In this document: one piece after another, positions 28,403-37,720 of the stretch | How the letters are laid out: every line of letters begins with the position of its first letter | Numbering within the stretch: the stretch's first letter is position 1 | NCBI GenBank assembly: GCA_018711625.1 | Contig: DVID01000014.1 | Location: 24,614 to 88,613, forward strand | Direction: 5' to 3' | Source: Candidatus Limicola stercorigallinarum | GTDB lineage: Bacteria; Actinomycetota; Coriobacteriia; Coriobacteriales; Coriobacteriaceae | Length of the DNA stretch: 64,000 nt | Position numbers and translations under genes: made by a program | Notes under the pieces: generated by a model | What the model was told of the DNA's origin: nothing | What the model saw: only the letters and a program-made list of their open reading frames with translations | The model's database searches: none

Positions 28403-28744
28403 ATGGATTACATCCGCGCTATTGAGCGTCAGCAGATCCGCGAGGATATCCCGCAGGTTCGCGTTGGCGACAACGTCAAGGTGCACTATCGCATCAAGGA
28501 AGGCGACCGCGAGCGTATTCAGGTCTTTCAGGGCGACGTTATCCGCATGAGCGGTGCCGGTGCTCGCGAGACCTTCACCGTCCGCAAGATCTCCTTCGGC
28601 GTTGGCGTTGAGCGTACCTTCCCGCTTCACAGCCCCAAGATTGGTAAGCTCGAGGTTGTGCGTCACGGCCGTGTTCGTCGCGCCAAGCTCTACTACCTGC
28701 GCGACAAGGTGGGCAAGGCTGCTCGCATCCCCGAGAAGCGCTAA
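28403..28744 (+). CDS. rplS: 50S ribosomal protein L19
   Basis: 113 residues at the interface of the subunits. Signatures are [21 protein letters not shown]-like and [27 protein letters not shown]-like blocks. ATG start behind GTGAGGAAC. Unlike in many bacteria it is not directly after trmD here; lepB and glyQS lie between. Followed by a strong terminator. Confidence 0.97.
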   Translation: MDYIRAIERQQIREDIPQVRVGDNVKVHYRIKEGDRERIQVFQGDVIRMSGAGARETFTVRKISFGVGVERTFPLHSPKIGKLEVVRHGRVRRAKLYYLRDKVGKAARIPEKR

Positions 28745-28759
28745 GTTGGCGAATGTTTG

Positions 28760-28785
28760 GGCCACCCGCAAGGGTGGCCTTTTTT
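28760..28785 (+). terminator. Rho-independent terminator after rplS
   Basis: A perfect 8-bp stem (28760-28767 with 28772-28779), a GCAA tetraloop and six Ts. Confidence 0.95.
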
Positions 28786-28798
28786 CTAAGGTGGTTCC

Positions 28799-29587
28799 AT
28801 GGCAAATATGACGAGCTCGGCGCCTGCGGCGGCCATAGCTGCAGAGCTCACCTCGGCTTCTCTTGAAGAGATCGCTGCGTTGGTTGAGCGCTATCAAGAA
28901 GATCCGCGCGTCCAGGTGCAAAAGGCTCGTGAACGGGCGCTTCGCAGGCTCGAGCGCGAGCAAATGGAGCGTGATCGCGTGAGCGCCATGTATGCCACCA
29001 TGCATGAGCTTGGGGGAGACGGGATTGTTCTGGGTGTTGATGAGGTTGGCCGTGGTTCTATTGCCGGGCCCCTCACGGTGTGTGCCGTGGCTCTGCCAGA
29101 CGATCCTATTATTTGGGGCATTGATGACTCTAAGCGTCTGACCCCGGCGCGTCGCGAGACGCTTGCTGCGCAGATTGCCGATGTAGCGCTGGCAATTGGT
29201 ATCTGCCATATTCCACCCGCGGTAATTGATGAGCGGGGGATGGCTACGGCGCTTCGCCTGGCTGTACAGGGCGCTGTGCGCGATACCGGCCTGGAACCTA
29301 CCTGCGTGCTTATGGATGGCAATCCGCTTGGTGCGGTGCCCGAAGAGCGCAATGTGGTACATGGCGACGCGCGTGTTGCTTGCATCGCGGCCGCCTCGAT
29401 TGTGGCTAAAGTCACCCGTGATGAGCTCATGGTAGAGCTCGATGCCGATTATCCTAACTACCCCTTTGCCGCTTCTAAGGGGTATGCCTCGCCCGACCAT
29501 ATCGCTGCTATTCGAGAGCATGGCCTGTGTGACCAACATCGCGTAAGCTTCTGTGGAAACTTTTTAGAGACGGCCCGTCTCTTTTAA
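28799..29587 (+). CDS. rnhB: Ribonuclease HII
   Basis: Cleaves RNA in RNA-DNA hybrids and single ribonucleotides in DNA. Acidic active-site residues lie in GVDEVGRGSIAGPL, in the DDSKRLT block and in VLMDGNPLG. 262 residues; about 75 residues precede the catalytic fold, an extension seen in some Gram-positive RNase HII. ATG behind AAGGTGG. A terminator hairpin overlaps the last codons. Confidence 0.95.
   Translation: MANMTSSAPAAAIAAELTSASLEEIAALVERYQEDPRVQVQKARERALRRLEREQMERDRVSAMYATMHELGGDGIVLGVDEVGRGSIAGPLTVCAVALPDDPIIWGIDDSKRLTPARRETLAAQIADVALAIGICHIPPAVIDERGMATALRLAVQGAVRDTGLEPTCVLMDGNPLGAVPEERNVVHGDARVACIAAASIVAKVTRDELMVELDADYPNYPFAASKGYASPDHIAAIREHGLCDQHRVSFCGNFLETARLF
29566..29585 (+). 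terminator. Terminator overlapping the end of rnhB
   Basis: AGAGAC (29566-29571) and GTCTCT (29577-29582) pair around GGCCC and lead into TTTT. The structure sits inside the final codons, with the stop codon using the end of the T-run. Confidence 0.6.
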
Positions 29588-29750
29588 CCCTCATACGCAT
29601 CGTCGCCTGATGACCTGAGCGCTTGAGCTTCCCTAACGCCCGATCAATCTTTGCACGGTATGGTTTTGGGAAGCTTCGTGGAACAAAGCGCGAACAAAAC
29701 GCGAAATGCGCCCCTTGATGATGAGCTTAACTCATATGAAAGGGGATGCT

Positions 29751-30233
29751 ATGACAAGTGTTTCTACAGCCGGCGTGTGTGACGAGGCCCGCCATAACGA
29801 GCAGATCGACAGGGAATATCAAACGACGATTCCAGATCCTGCGGAGGTACGCAATCTGTCGGCCCATGAGCTCGGCAAGATGGGGGAGCTCATTGCTGCA
29901 TCGTATTTGGATGAGCGCGGCTATGACATTTTGGAACACAGCTACCGCTGTCCTGAGGGTGAGGCGGATTTAATTGCCTATGACCCCGTTGAGGAATGTG
30001 TTGTCCTTGTTGAGGTGAAATCCCGGAGAGTTGCCGATGGGTCGGTTCTCCCCGAGGAAGCGGTGGACGCAAAGAAGCGCAAGCGGTATCGACGTATTGC
30101 CGCATGCTACATCATGGATCGTTTCCCGGTGATGGCTATTCGTTTTGATGTGATTGCCATTACGTTTATGGATGGTGAGCTTGCGCACCTGGAACACATC
30201 TATGAGGCCTTCGATTGGGAGGTCGACCGATGA
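29751..30233 (+). CDS. yraN: YraN-family (UPF0102) nuclease-like protein
   Basis: 160 residues with the restriction-nuclease-like fold: GKMGELIAASYLDERGYDILE, then the metal-binding Asp in GEADLIAYD and the EVKSR motif. The precise substrate is unknown; homologues are linked to DNA processing. The chosen ATG follows GAAAGGGG; ATG 29736 upstream is too close to any site. The previous 163 bp hold no recognisable element. Overlaps comM by ATGA, a common arrangement in Gram-positive bacteria. Confidence 0.88.
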   Translation: MTSVSTAGVCDEARHNEQIDREYQTTIPDPAEVRNLSAHELGKMGELIAASYLDERGYDILEHSYRCPEGEADLIAYDPVEECVVLVEVKSRRVADGSVLPEEAVDAKKRKRYRRIAACYIMDRFPVMAIRFDVIAITFMDGELAHLEHIYEAFDWEVDR

Positions 30234-31741
30234 CCAGGCAGGCTTTTGCCGTTCATGCTGCGTGCATTCGCGGCGTTGAGGCAGAGCCGGTAACGGTGGA
30301 GGTCTCCCTCTCGGGCGGTATTCCTGGTATTACGCTTGTGGGTATGGCGGACAACGCGGTGATGGAAGCTCGGCTGCGCATTCGGTGCGCCTTGCGCGCC
30401 GCTGGTTTCGACGTGCCTCGCGCGAGTATTACGGTTAACCTCGCGCCGGGTGATATGCGCAAAACAGGCTCGGGGTTCGACCTTCCTATTGCTGTGGCCA
30501 TACTCGCGGCAACAGGTCAGATTCCCTTGAATCATCTTGATGATTGCCTCTTTGTGGGCGAGCTTGCGCTGGATGGAGCTGTGTGCCCCGTGCGCGGTGA
30601 GGTGGCATATCAAATCCTTGCACGTGCTTCGCACCTTATATTGGTGAGTGCACACGCAGGCAACCATGTGCCACTTGCAGAAGTCGATCATCGCGGTGTG
30701 GATACGATGCGGCGTCTTGCGCATGGAGTTAGTACGCTGCCTCCCGTTACCTCGGCCGTCTCCTATACGGAAGTCGAGCAGACCGAGCGGCTTGATTTTA
30801 GCGATGTGGTGGGCCAAGAGTCCATCAAACGTGGCCTTGCTGTTGCCGCAGTGGGCGATCTGGGGTGCTTGATGATTGGTGCGCCCGGATCAGGTAAGAC
30901 GATGCTAGCGCGGCGCCTGCCGACCATTCTGCCGCCGCTGTCCACCGATGAGCTGCAAGAGGCGCTTTGCGTACATTCGGTTGCGGGTGAGCCCATAGAT
31001 GCGCTCCTCCAGGGCGAGGTGCCCTTCCGGCGGCCGCATCATAGCATCTCGGCTGCCGGCTTGGTGGGTGGAGGACGACCCGTGCGCCCCGGCGAGATTA
31101 GCCTGGCGCACGGTGGCGTACTTTTTCTCGACGAGCTTGCTGAGTTCTCTTCGCACGTGTTGCAGATGCTTCGTCAGCCTATGGAGGATCATGAAGTGCG
31201 TATTGTACGCGCCGACGGCGTCTATCGGTTTCCTGCGGCGTTTCGCTTACTTGCGGCCAGCAACCCGTGCCCCTGTGGCTATTTGGGTGATCGTGAGGTT
31301 CCCTGCACCTGTGCTCCTGCGGCAGTTGAACGGTATCGCGCAAAACTTGCAGGCCCGCTCATAGACCGCATAGACCTTGTGCTCGACGTGCATAGGCCAG
31401 ACCCTGATGTCATCGTGAAGGGCGAGTCTGGTTTGGATTCTGCCACCCTCCGGGCAATGGTCGAGGCGGGGCGAGCATTCCGGAGCGACCGCGTAGCGCA
31501 TGAACGATGCTCGTTTAATGCTGATTCGAAGGCGGAGTCGATGGCGGATCGCTTCTCTATGACCTCAGACGCTGAAGAAGCGTTGCTTGCGCTTGCCCAT
31601 AAACAGCATCTCACTGGCCGCGGCATGCAGCGCCTGGGCAGGATCGCACGCGCTGTGGCAGATCTTGCCCAAGAGGCGCTCGTTTCTGCCACGCATGTGA
31701 TGGAAGCAGCGTTGTATCAAGGCAGGAGGGGAGACCAATGA
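30230..31741 (+). CDS. comM: YifB/ComM-family magnesium chelatase-like AAA+ ATPase
   Basis: 503 residues. An N-terminal Lon-like fold (GIPGITLVGMADNAVMEAR, KTGSGFDLPIAVAIL) precedes the AAA+ module with Walker A GAPGSGKTM and Walker B FLDELAEF. The ASNPCPCGYLGD block is diagnostic. In transformable bacteria ComM is a helicase that extends heteroduplex in recombination. The neighbour dprA supports a DNA-uptake or recombination role. ATGA overlaps on both sides. Confidence 0.92.
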   Translation: MTRQAFAVHAACIRGVEAEPVTVEVSLSGGIPGITLVGMADNAVMEARLRIRCALRAAGFDVPRASITVNLAPGDMRKTGSGFDLPIAVAILAATGQIPLNHLDDCLFVGELALDGAVCPVRGEVAYQILARASHLILVSAHAGNHVPLAEVDHRGVDTMRRLAHGVSTLPPVTSAVSYTEVEQTERLDFSDVVGQESIKRGLAVAAVGDLGCLMIGAPGSGKTMLARRLPTILPPLSTDELQEALCVHSVAGEPIDALLQGEVPFRRPHHSISAAGLVGGGRPVRPGEISLAHGGVLFLDELAEFSSHVLQMLRQPMEDHEVRIVRADGVYRFPAAFRLLAASNPCPCGYLGDREVPCTCAPAAVERYRAKLAGPLIDRIDLVLDVHRPDPDVIVKGESGLDSATLRAMVEAGRAFRSDRVAHERCSFNADSKAESMADRFSMTSDAEEALLALAHKQHLTGRGMQRLGRIARAVADLAQEALVSATHVMEAALYQGRRGDQ

Positions 31742-32670
31742 CGACGTTAGGAGCGTACCCTCGTATGGAGCTTGCACCTCATGAGGCGGGATATCCTGAA
31801 CGTATATACGATCTTCCCGAAGCGCCGCCGCGCCTCTATGTGATGGGCTCGCTTGAAGCGTTTGCCACTCCGCTTTTGGCCATCATCGGAGCACGGCGTC
31901 CTACGCCCTATGGAATAGCCGCTAGCGAGCTGGCAGCGCGGATTGCGGCGAGCCAGGGTCTGGGTGTTGTATCGGGCGGCGCCATGGGATGCGATCGCGC
32001 CGGGGGCAACGAGGCACTGGCCTGTGGAGCTGTGCACGTTATTGTGCTGGGCTGCGGTGCCGATGTGGTGTATCCCCGATCGAGCGCGCGGCTTATCAAC
32101 GACACACTAGCTGCGGGAGGAGCAGTTGTCTCGCTCGACCCCTGGGGGACTCCGCCACGGCGGTATGCCTTTCCTCGTAGAAACCGTATCATCGCTGCCC
32201 TGAGCCATGCGGTCTTCATAGGGGAGGCGGGACTGCCTTCTGGAACCTTTTCAACAGCAGAGGCGGCACTTGAGCTTAACCGCGAAATTCTCGCAGCCCC
32301 CGGCTCTATCTTTTCTCCCACATCACGAGGGACAAACCAGCTGATTGCCGACGGAGCATGTTGCATCGTGGACGAAGAGTCTATAGAGGTGGCCCTCTCG
32401 CGCATCTTTGGCACGCTCCGGAGTTCTGGGCAAGCCGCACATACGCTCCCTGTCCATAATGAACGTGAGGTGCATGTACTCCGTGCACTTACCGCAACAG
32501 CCCTTTCAACCGACGAGGTGGCACGTCTTTTGTCTTGCGATGTGGTTGGTGCGATGACGCTTATGGGCGACCTTCTCATACGCGGGCTGGTGGAACAGTT
32601 GCCCGATGGGCGGTATGGGGCTTCGAAGACCACTCTTCACGCGCAAACATCCTTCGGTCACAATGGGTGA
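31738..32670 (+). CDS. dprA: DNA-processing protein DprA
   Basis: Loads RecA on incoming single-stranded DNA. The Rossmann-like fold shows GARRPTPYG, SGGAMGCDRAG and FPRRNRIIAAL. The second of these usually reads GID rather than GCD. A C-terminal winged-helix segment (ALSTDEVARLLSCDVVGAMTLMGDL) is present. 310 residues. No other competence gene is in the window, so DprA may serve general recombination. Confidence 0.93.
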   Translation: MTTLGAYPRMELAPHEAGYPERIYDLPEAPPRLYVMGSLEAFATPLLAIIGARRPTPYGIAASELAARIAASQGLGVVSGGAMGCDRAGGNEALACGAVHVIVLGCGADVVYPRSSARLINDTLAAGGAVVSLDPWGTPPRRYAFPRRNRIIAALSHAVFIGEAGLPSGTFSTAEAALELNREILAAPGSIFSPTSRGTNQLIADGACCIVDEESIEVALSRIFGTLRSSGQAAHTLPVHNEREVHVLRALTATALSTDEVARLLSCDVVGAMTLMGDLLIRGLVEQLPDGRYGASKTTLHAQTSFGHNG

Positions 32671-32698
32671 GACTGTTGTTGAGGCTAGGAGCACACAC

Positions 32699-34018
32699 AT
32701 GGCACAGGTGACCGTAATCGGCGGTGGATTGGCTGGATCTGAATGCGCGCTGCAGCTGGCACGCAGGGGCATCTCCGTTACCCTCATGGAGATGCGGCCT
32801 CAGACTATGACTCCGGCTCACCATACGGCTTCATTTGCCGAGCTCGTGTGCTCAAACTCATTCAAGGCAACCCGTCATGATTCTGCAGCAGGTCTTCTTA
32901 AAGAGGAGCTTCGTCTTATGGGCTCTGAGCTCATAACTTGCGCCGCTGCAGCTGCTGTGCCGGCAGGCGGTGCCTTGGCGGTTGACCGCGAACGCTTCTC
33001 GGCCGAGGTGGAGGCGCGCATCGCGGCTCAGCCCAATATCACCGTGGAGCGTACCGAGGCTACAACAATCCCTGAAGGCCATGTGGTTATTGCGGCGGGC
33101 CCGCTTTGTTCTCCCGCTCTTGCCGAAGAGGTTTTGAAGCTTGTGGGCGGAACGGCCTTATCGTTTTTTGATGCTGCTGCCCCCATCGTTGATGCCACCA
33201 CCCTTAATCGGGATGCCATCTTCACGCAATCTCGCTATGGCGAGGCGGGGGAGGGCGACTACCTTAACTGCCCGCTTAATCGTGAAGAGTACGACGCATT
33301 TATCGATGCGCTGGTGGGTGCTGAGCGCGTGGTGCTCAAAGATTTTGAACGGACAGACCTGTTCCAGGCGTGTCAGCCTGCTGAGGAGGTTGCACGAACT
33401 GGCCACGACGCACTGCGGTTTGGTGCCATGAAGCCCGTGGGGCTCATTGACCCGCGTACGGGCCATCGCCCCTGGGCAGCCATTCAGTTGCGTGCCGAAA
33501 ACCGCGAGCGCACTGCCTACAACCTTGTGGGATTCCAAACCAATCTCACCTTCCCCGAGCAGCGCCGCGTGTTCCGCATGGTGCCTGGCCTGGAAGATGC
33601 GGAGTTCTTCCGCTATGGCGTGATGCATCGCAACACCTTTGTTGACGCACCCCACGTGCTCGATGGCACGTTTGCTGTTCCGGGCACCATGGTGCGTCTG
33701 GCCGGTCAGATTACTGGTACGGAAGGCTATATGGAGGCTGTGGCGTCTGGTTTGCTTGCTGCGCTCAATACCGTGGCAGACCTCACGGGCGCCCCTTCGG
33801 TTCAGCTGCCAGAAACGGGAGCTTTGGGTGCGCTCGTGCACTATGCCACCAACCCTGCTACCGAGGCCTACCAGCCCATGCATGTAAACTTTGGCCTGGT
33901 TCCACCCCTTGCAGATGGTAAGCGTCGCTCAAAGCGCGACCGCTACGCCGCGTACGCCGACCGCGCGCTGGCCGACCTTAAACAGTACCTTGCAACGCGA
34001 GGCGATCTTTTTGCCTAG
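32699..34018 (+). CDS. trmFO: Folate-dependent tRNA (uracil-54 C5)-methyltransferase TrmFO
   Basis: Makes ribothymidine 54 in tRNA using methylene-tetrahydrofolate and FAD. The FAD-binding VIGGGLAGSECA is at the N-terminus, followed by MRPQTMTPAHHT and ELVCSNSFK, with the catalytic Cys of the family in this region. 439 residues. The ATG at 32699 follows TAGGAG; an earlier in-frame ATG lies within dprA. In Bacillota topA normally sits between dprA and trmFO; here only 28 bp separate them. Confidence 0.96.
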   Translation: MAQVTVIGGGLAGSECALQLARRGISVTLMEMRPQTMTPAHHTASFAELVCSNSFKATRHDSAAGLLKEELRLMGSELITCAAAAAVPAGGALAVDRERFSAEVEARIAAQPNITVERTEATTIPEGHVVIAAGPLCSPALAEEVLKLVGGTALSFFDAAAPIVDATTLNRDAIFTQSRYGEAGEGDYLNCPLNREEYDAFIDALVGAERVVLKDFERTDLFQACQPAEEVARTGHDALRFGAMKPVGLIDPRTGHRPWAAIQLRAENRERTAYNLVGFQTNLTFPEQRRVFRMVPGLEDAEFFRYGVMHRNTFVDAPHVLDGTFAVPGTMVRLAGQITGTEGYMEAVASGLLAALNTVADLTGAPSVQLPETGALGALVHYATNPATEAYQPMHVNFGLVPPLADGKRRSKRDRYAAYADRALADLKQYLATRGDLFA

Positions 34019-34961
34019 CGAATCGCCCGCAGCAAGCGCCTCTGATTCGAACGCCTCCTTCCTTCAACTTTGCGATCGCTTCTTGGCTACGCTTGAGCAG
34101 GTTGAAGGGATGTCGCCCGAGACAGTCCGTGCCTATCGAAGCCATCTTGAAGCCTATGGTCGCTGGGCTGAGCGCAATGGGGTCGATCCGGTGGAGGCGG
34201 ATATTGCTGCCCTCAGGCGCTATCTTGCAGACATGCGTCGTGCTCGCTATGCGCCGCGCACCATATCGGCGCACCTTTCAGCGCTGCGGAGTTTTTTTCG
34301 CTGGGCTGCGCTGGAGGGTCTGGCAAGCGAGGGCGCGGTCTCGGCGCTCATTACGCCTAAGACTCCGCGTACCCTGCCCGCAACGGTGGGCCACGAGCAA
34401 ATGGAACGCCTTCTTGCCGCTCCAGACCGCACACAGCCGAGCGGTCTTCGCGATGCGGCGCAGCTCGAGCTCATGTACGCCACGGGCGCGCGTATCTCTG
34501 AGCTGTCCCGCCTCAACGTGTCATCCATCAATATGCATGAACGTACGGCAACACTTTTTGGTAAGGGTTCAAAAGAGCGCATTGTGCCCGTGTATCGGCG
34601 TGCGCTTGCAGCCCTTGAGGAGTATCTTGCGCAAGGAAGGGGAGCGCTTCTTGCGTGTTCAAAGGCACCCTCCGATGATGCGAATTCGGCGCTTTTTATA
34701 TCTACGCGGGGGAACCGTATGTCTGCCGCTGCCCTGCGTCGTCGCTTTGAGCTTCTAGCGTGCTCGGCGGGAATACCGCGTGACGTAACGCCTCACGCCA
34801 TGCGGCACACCTTTGCAACGGATCTTCTTGAAGGTGGCGCCGATCTAAGAAGCGTGCAAGAACTCTTGGGCCACGCCAGTCTTTCCACCACGCAGATCTA
34901 CACCCATCTCACGCCCGAGCGGCTTAAAGCTGCTGTGACGCAGGCGCATCCACGAGGCTAG
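34011..34961 (+). CDS. xerC: Tyrosine recombinase, XerC type
   Basis: Resolves chromosome dimers at dif with a partner recombinase. Core-binding domain residues 15-105, then the catalytic domain with Arg161 (GARISEL), Lys185 or Lys188 (GKGSKER), His262 and Arg265 (HAMRHTFAT), His288 and nucleophile Tyr297. 316 residues. The TTG start overlaps the trmFO stop by 8 bases. XerC and XerD cannot be separated by eye; the trmFO-xerC context favours XerC. Confidence 0.9.
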   Translation: MPSESPAASASDSNASFLQLCDRFLATLEQVEGMSPETVRAYRSHLEAYGRWAERNGVDPVEADIAALRRYLADMRRARYAPRTISAHLSALRSFFRWAALEGLASEGAVSALITPKTPRTLPATVGHEQMERLLAAPDRTQPSGLRDAAQLELMYATGARISELSRLNVSSINMHERTATLFGKGSKERIVPVYRRALAALEEYLAQGRGALLACSKAPSDDANSALFISTRGNRMSAAALRRRFELLACSAGIPRDVTPHAMRHTFATDLLEGGADLRSVQELLGHASLSTTQIYTHLTPERLKAAVTQAHPRG

Positions 34962-35025
34962 ATCCGTGATATTCATGGAGACAAGGTGAGCCGAGGCCTA
35001 ACTTGTTCCATCCTGCACAGAATGC

Positions 35026-35054
35026 TTGGATTCATCGGGCATTGCTGATATTAT
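35026..35054 (+). promoter_or_regulatory. Probable rpsB-tsf promoter
   Basis: TTGGAT (35026-35031), 17 bases, TATTAT (35049-35054). Initiation near 35061 would give a leader of about 130 bases. Confidence 0.5.
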
Positions 35055-35060
35055 TCTCCA

Positions 35061-35192
35061 GGTTGCCGCATAAGCGGCATCGTCCATCACACACGCGCGG
35101 CTACTCCCACGTCGTGGTGCTCGCATCATGGTAGAGATGCGGGTGTTCGCGGGAGGCCGACCCCGCGCGGAGGCAAACCACAGGAGGTTTAC
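35061..35192 (+). promoter_or_regulatory. Structured leader of rpsB, candidate S2 autoregulatory RNA
   Basis: Three nested helices can be read directly: 35094-35100 with 35163-35169 (CGCGCGG/CCGCGCG), 35104-35108 with 35151-35155 (CTCCC/GGGAG), and 35120-35127 with 35136-35143 (8 bp, one G-U). A 5-bp GCCGC/GCGGC tetraloop hairpin (35065-35078) precedes them. The AGGAGG ribosome site lies just outside. S2 is known to repress rpsB-tsf via its leader in other bacteria; the same here is inference. Confidence 0.55.
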
Positions 35193-35951
35193 ATGGCTAC
35201 CAAGATTAACATTCGCACTCTGCTCGAGGCTGGTTGCCACTTCGGTCACCAGACCCGTCGTTGGAACCCCAAGATGAAGCCGTTCATCTTTGGTGAGCGC
35301 AACGGCATCTACATCCTCGACCTCAAGCAGACCATCATCAACGCTGACGCTGCTTACTCCTTCCTGCGCAACGCCGCTAAGTCCGGCAAGGTGCTCTTCG
35401 TTGGTACCAAGAAGCAGGCCCAGGAGCCCGTCAAGCTCGCTGCTGAGCGTGCTGGCATGCCCTACATCAACCAGCGCTGGCTCGGCGGTATGCTCACCAA
35501 CTTCGTCACCATCCGCTCCCGCATCAACCGCATGGAGGAGCTTGAGACCATGGTTGAGGATGGCCGCATGGCTGTTCTGCCCAAGAAGGAGCAGGCTGTG
35601 CTCGGCAAGGAGCTCGCTAAGCTCCAGACCAACCTCGGTGGCGCTCGCGACCTCAAGGGTCTGCCTGCCGCTATCTTCGTCATCGATACCAAGCGCGAGG
35701 AGAACGCCATCAAGGAGGCTCGTCGCCTGAACATCCCGGTGGTTGCCCTCATCGACACCAACTCTGATCCGGACGAGGTCACCTACGGCATCCCCTGCAA
35801 CGACGACGCTATCTCCGCTGTCACCCTTATGTGCGAGCTCATGGCCGACGCTTGCCTTGCGGGTGCTGGCAAGGAGCAGATCTCTGAGGCCGAGATGGCT
35901 GGCACCGCTCCTGCTGAGGAGGCCGCTGCTACCACTGAGGCTGCTGAGTAA
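35193..35951 (+). CDS. rpsB: 30S ribosomal protein S2
   Basis: Starts with [22 protein letters not shown], the S2 signature, with the [15 protein letters not shown] and [15 protein letters not shown] blocks after it. 252 residues including an Ala/Glu/Thr-rich tail of about 15. ATG behind AGGAGG. Codon use is strongly biased, as expected for a highly expressed gene. tsf follows 45 bp later. Confidence 0.98.
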   Translation: MATKINIRTLLEAGCHFGHQTRRWNPKMKPFIFGERNGIYILDLKQTIINADAAYSFLRNAAKSGKVLFVGTKKQAQEPVKLAAERAGMPYINQRWLGGMLTNFVTIRSRINRMEELETMVEDGRMAVLPKKEQAVLGKELAKLQTNLGGARDLKGLPAAIFVIDTKREENAIKEARRLNIPVVALIDTNSDPDEVTYGIPCNDDAISAVTLMCELMADACLAGAGKEQISEAEMAGTAPAEEAAATTEAAE

Positions 35952-35996
35952 ATCGTATTCACCATTACTTTCGGTTCAACTTTGAAAGGAGCCATG

Positions 35997-36872
35997 ATGG
36001 CCCAGATCACCGCCGCTATGGTCAAGCAGCTTCGCGAGATGACCGATTCCCCCATGATGGAGTGCAAGAAGGCTCTCGTTGAGGCCGACGGCGACATGGA
36101 TCTTGCCGTTGACGTGCTGCGCAAGAACGGTCTTGCTGCTGCCGCCAAGAAGGCTGGCCGTGCCACCAACGAGGGCGCCATGGGTGCCTACGTTTCCGAC
36201 GACGCTCGCGTGGGCGCTATCGTAGAGGTTGCCTGCGAGACCGACTTTGTGGGTTCCAACCCCAAGTTCACCGGCTTCGCTGCTCGTGTTGCTCAGCAGA
36301 TTGCCGAGACTGACCCGGCCGACGTTGAGGCCCTGCTTGCCTCCGACATGGATGGCGAGACCGTTGAGGCTGCCCTCACCGAGCTCATCCACGTCATTGG
36401 CGAGAACATGAAGATCACCCGCTTCGCTTCTCGTAAGCCTGCTGCTGGTGCCGTTTCCAGCTACATCCACATGGGCGGCAAGATTGGCGTTCTCGTGGAG
36501 TTCTCCTTCGAGAAGCCCGAGACTGCTGCCACCGACGCCTTCAAGGCCTTCGCTCATGACGTTGCCATGCAGGTTGCGGCTACCGCTCCTATCTGCGCTG
36601 TGCGTGAGGATGTCCCGGCTGAGGTTGTCGAGCACGAGAAGAGCATCTACAAGGCTCAGGCCGCCGAGTCCGGCAAGCCCGAGGCTATCCAGGAGAAGAT
36701 GGCCATTGGTCGTCTCGAGAAGTTCTACAAGGGCTGCGTGCTGAACGAGCAGGAGTTCATCAAGGATTCCAGCCTCACCATCAGCCAGTACGCTGCTCAG
36801 GTTTCCAAGGAGGTCGGTGACACCATCACCGTGTGCGGCTTCGATCGTCTCGAGCGCGGCGAGGACAAGTAA
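35997..36872 (+). CDS. tsf: Elongation factor Ts
   Basis: Nucleotide exchange factor for EF-Tu. The UBA-like N-terminus (VKQLREMTDSPMMECKKAL) and TDFVGSNPKF motif that inserts into EF-Tu are clear. 291 residues. The GAAAGGAG site is well placed for the ATG at 35997 and too close to the ATG at 35994. Ends the rpsB operon with a terminator. Confidence 0.97.
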   Translation: MAQITAAMVKQLREMTDSPMMECKKALVEADGDMDLAVDVLRKNGLAAAAKKAGRATNEGAMGAYVSDDARVGAIVEVACETDFVGSNPKFTGFAARVAQQIAETDPADVEALLASDMDGETVEAALTELIHVIGENMKITRFASRKPAAGAVSSYIHMGGKIGVLVEFSFEKPETAATDAFKAFAHDVAMQVAATAPICAVREDVPAEVVEHEKSIYKAQAAESGKPEAIQEKMAIGRLEKFYKGCVLNEQEFIKDSSLTISQYAAQVSKEVGDTITVCGFDRLERGEDK

Positions 36873-36896
36873 ACCCTCGTTTTTGATGTGTTTGGA

Positions 36897-36930
36897 GCAG
36901 GCTATGGGTTTCAGCCCGTAGCCTGCTTTT
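36897..36930 (+). terminator. Rho-independent terminator after tsf
   Basis: A 12-bp stem with one G-U pair (36897-36908 with 36915-36926), a 6-base loop and TTTT. Confidence 0.9.
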
Positions 36931-36954
36931 GTATGGGTTGTGTAAAAACATCTT

Positions 36955-36963
36955 TGCTATGAT
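36955..36963 (+). promoter_or_regulatory. Possible extended -10 promoter for pyrH
   Basis: TGCTATGAT, an extended -10 of the TGnTATAAT form, 33 bases before the pyrH start and just after the tsf terminator. No good -35 is seen, which extended -10 promoters tolerate. Confidence 0.4.
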
Positions 36964-36995
36964 GGATGAAGCTTTTCTCGTTCAAAGGAGGACCC

Positions 36996-37718
36996 TTGTC
37001 CAACTACCTCTATAAACGCGTTCTGCTTAAACTGTCCGGAGAAGCGCTCATGGGAGAAGGTGGCTACGGAATTGACCCCACGGTAACCGAGCGCCTTGCC
37101 ACGCAAGTTAAAGCGCTTGTGGACGATGGCATCCAGGTTGGTGTTGTGGTTGGCGGAGGAAATATCTTCCGTGGCATGGCTGGTGCAGCGAAAGGTATGG
37201 ATCGCGCACAGGCCGACTACATGGGCATGCTTGCCACCATTATGAACGCGCTGGCCCTTCAGGATGCCTTTGAGCGTAAGGATTGCGCCTGCCGCGTTAT
37301 GAGCGCTATCCAGATGAACGAGGTTTGCGAGCCCTACATTCGCCGCCGCGCCATTCATCATCTTGAGAAGGGTGACGTGGTAATTTTCGCCGCTGGCTCG
37401 GGCAACCCGTACTTCACCACTGATACCGCTGCTGCGCTTCGCGCATGCGAGATTGGTGCCGAATGCCTGCTGAAGGCGACGAAGGTGGATGGTATCTACG
37501 ACAAGGATCCTGTTACCCACCCCGACGCCAAGCGTTTTGATCGCATCACCTACCATGAGGTGCTCGTGCGCGGGCTTCAGGTTATGGATTCCACCGCTGC
37601 CGCTCTTTGCCAAGATAACAAGATGCCTATCATCGTGCTCAACATTGAGGGTACTGACCATATTAAACGTGCACTTGCGGGTGAGCCCGTTGGCACCGTC
37701 GTTGTTCAGGAGGATTAG
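36996..37718 (+). CDS. pyrH: UMP kinase
   Basis: Phosphorylates UMP to UDP. Amino-acid-kinase fold motifs are [25 protein letters not shown], and [15 protein letters not shown]. 240 residues. TTG start with AAAGGAGGA four bases upstream; an ATG at 36966 has no ribosome site. Leads pyrH-frr-uppS-cdsA-dxr-rseP-ispG-proS, an order shared with many bacteria. Confidence 0.96.
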   Translation: MSNYLYKRVLLKLSGEALMGEGGYGIDPTVTERLATQVKALVDDGIQVGVVVGGGNIFRGMAGAAKGMDRAQADYMGMLATIMNALALQDAFERKDCACRVMSAIQMNEVCEPYIRRRAIHHLEKGDVVIFAAGSGNPYFTTDTAAALRACEIGAECLLKATKVDGIYDKDPVTHPDAKRFDRITYHEVLVRGLQVMDSTAAALCQDNKMPIIVLNIEGTDHIKRALAGEPVGTVVVQED

Positions 37719-37720
37719 CC

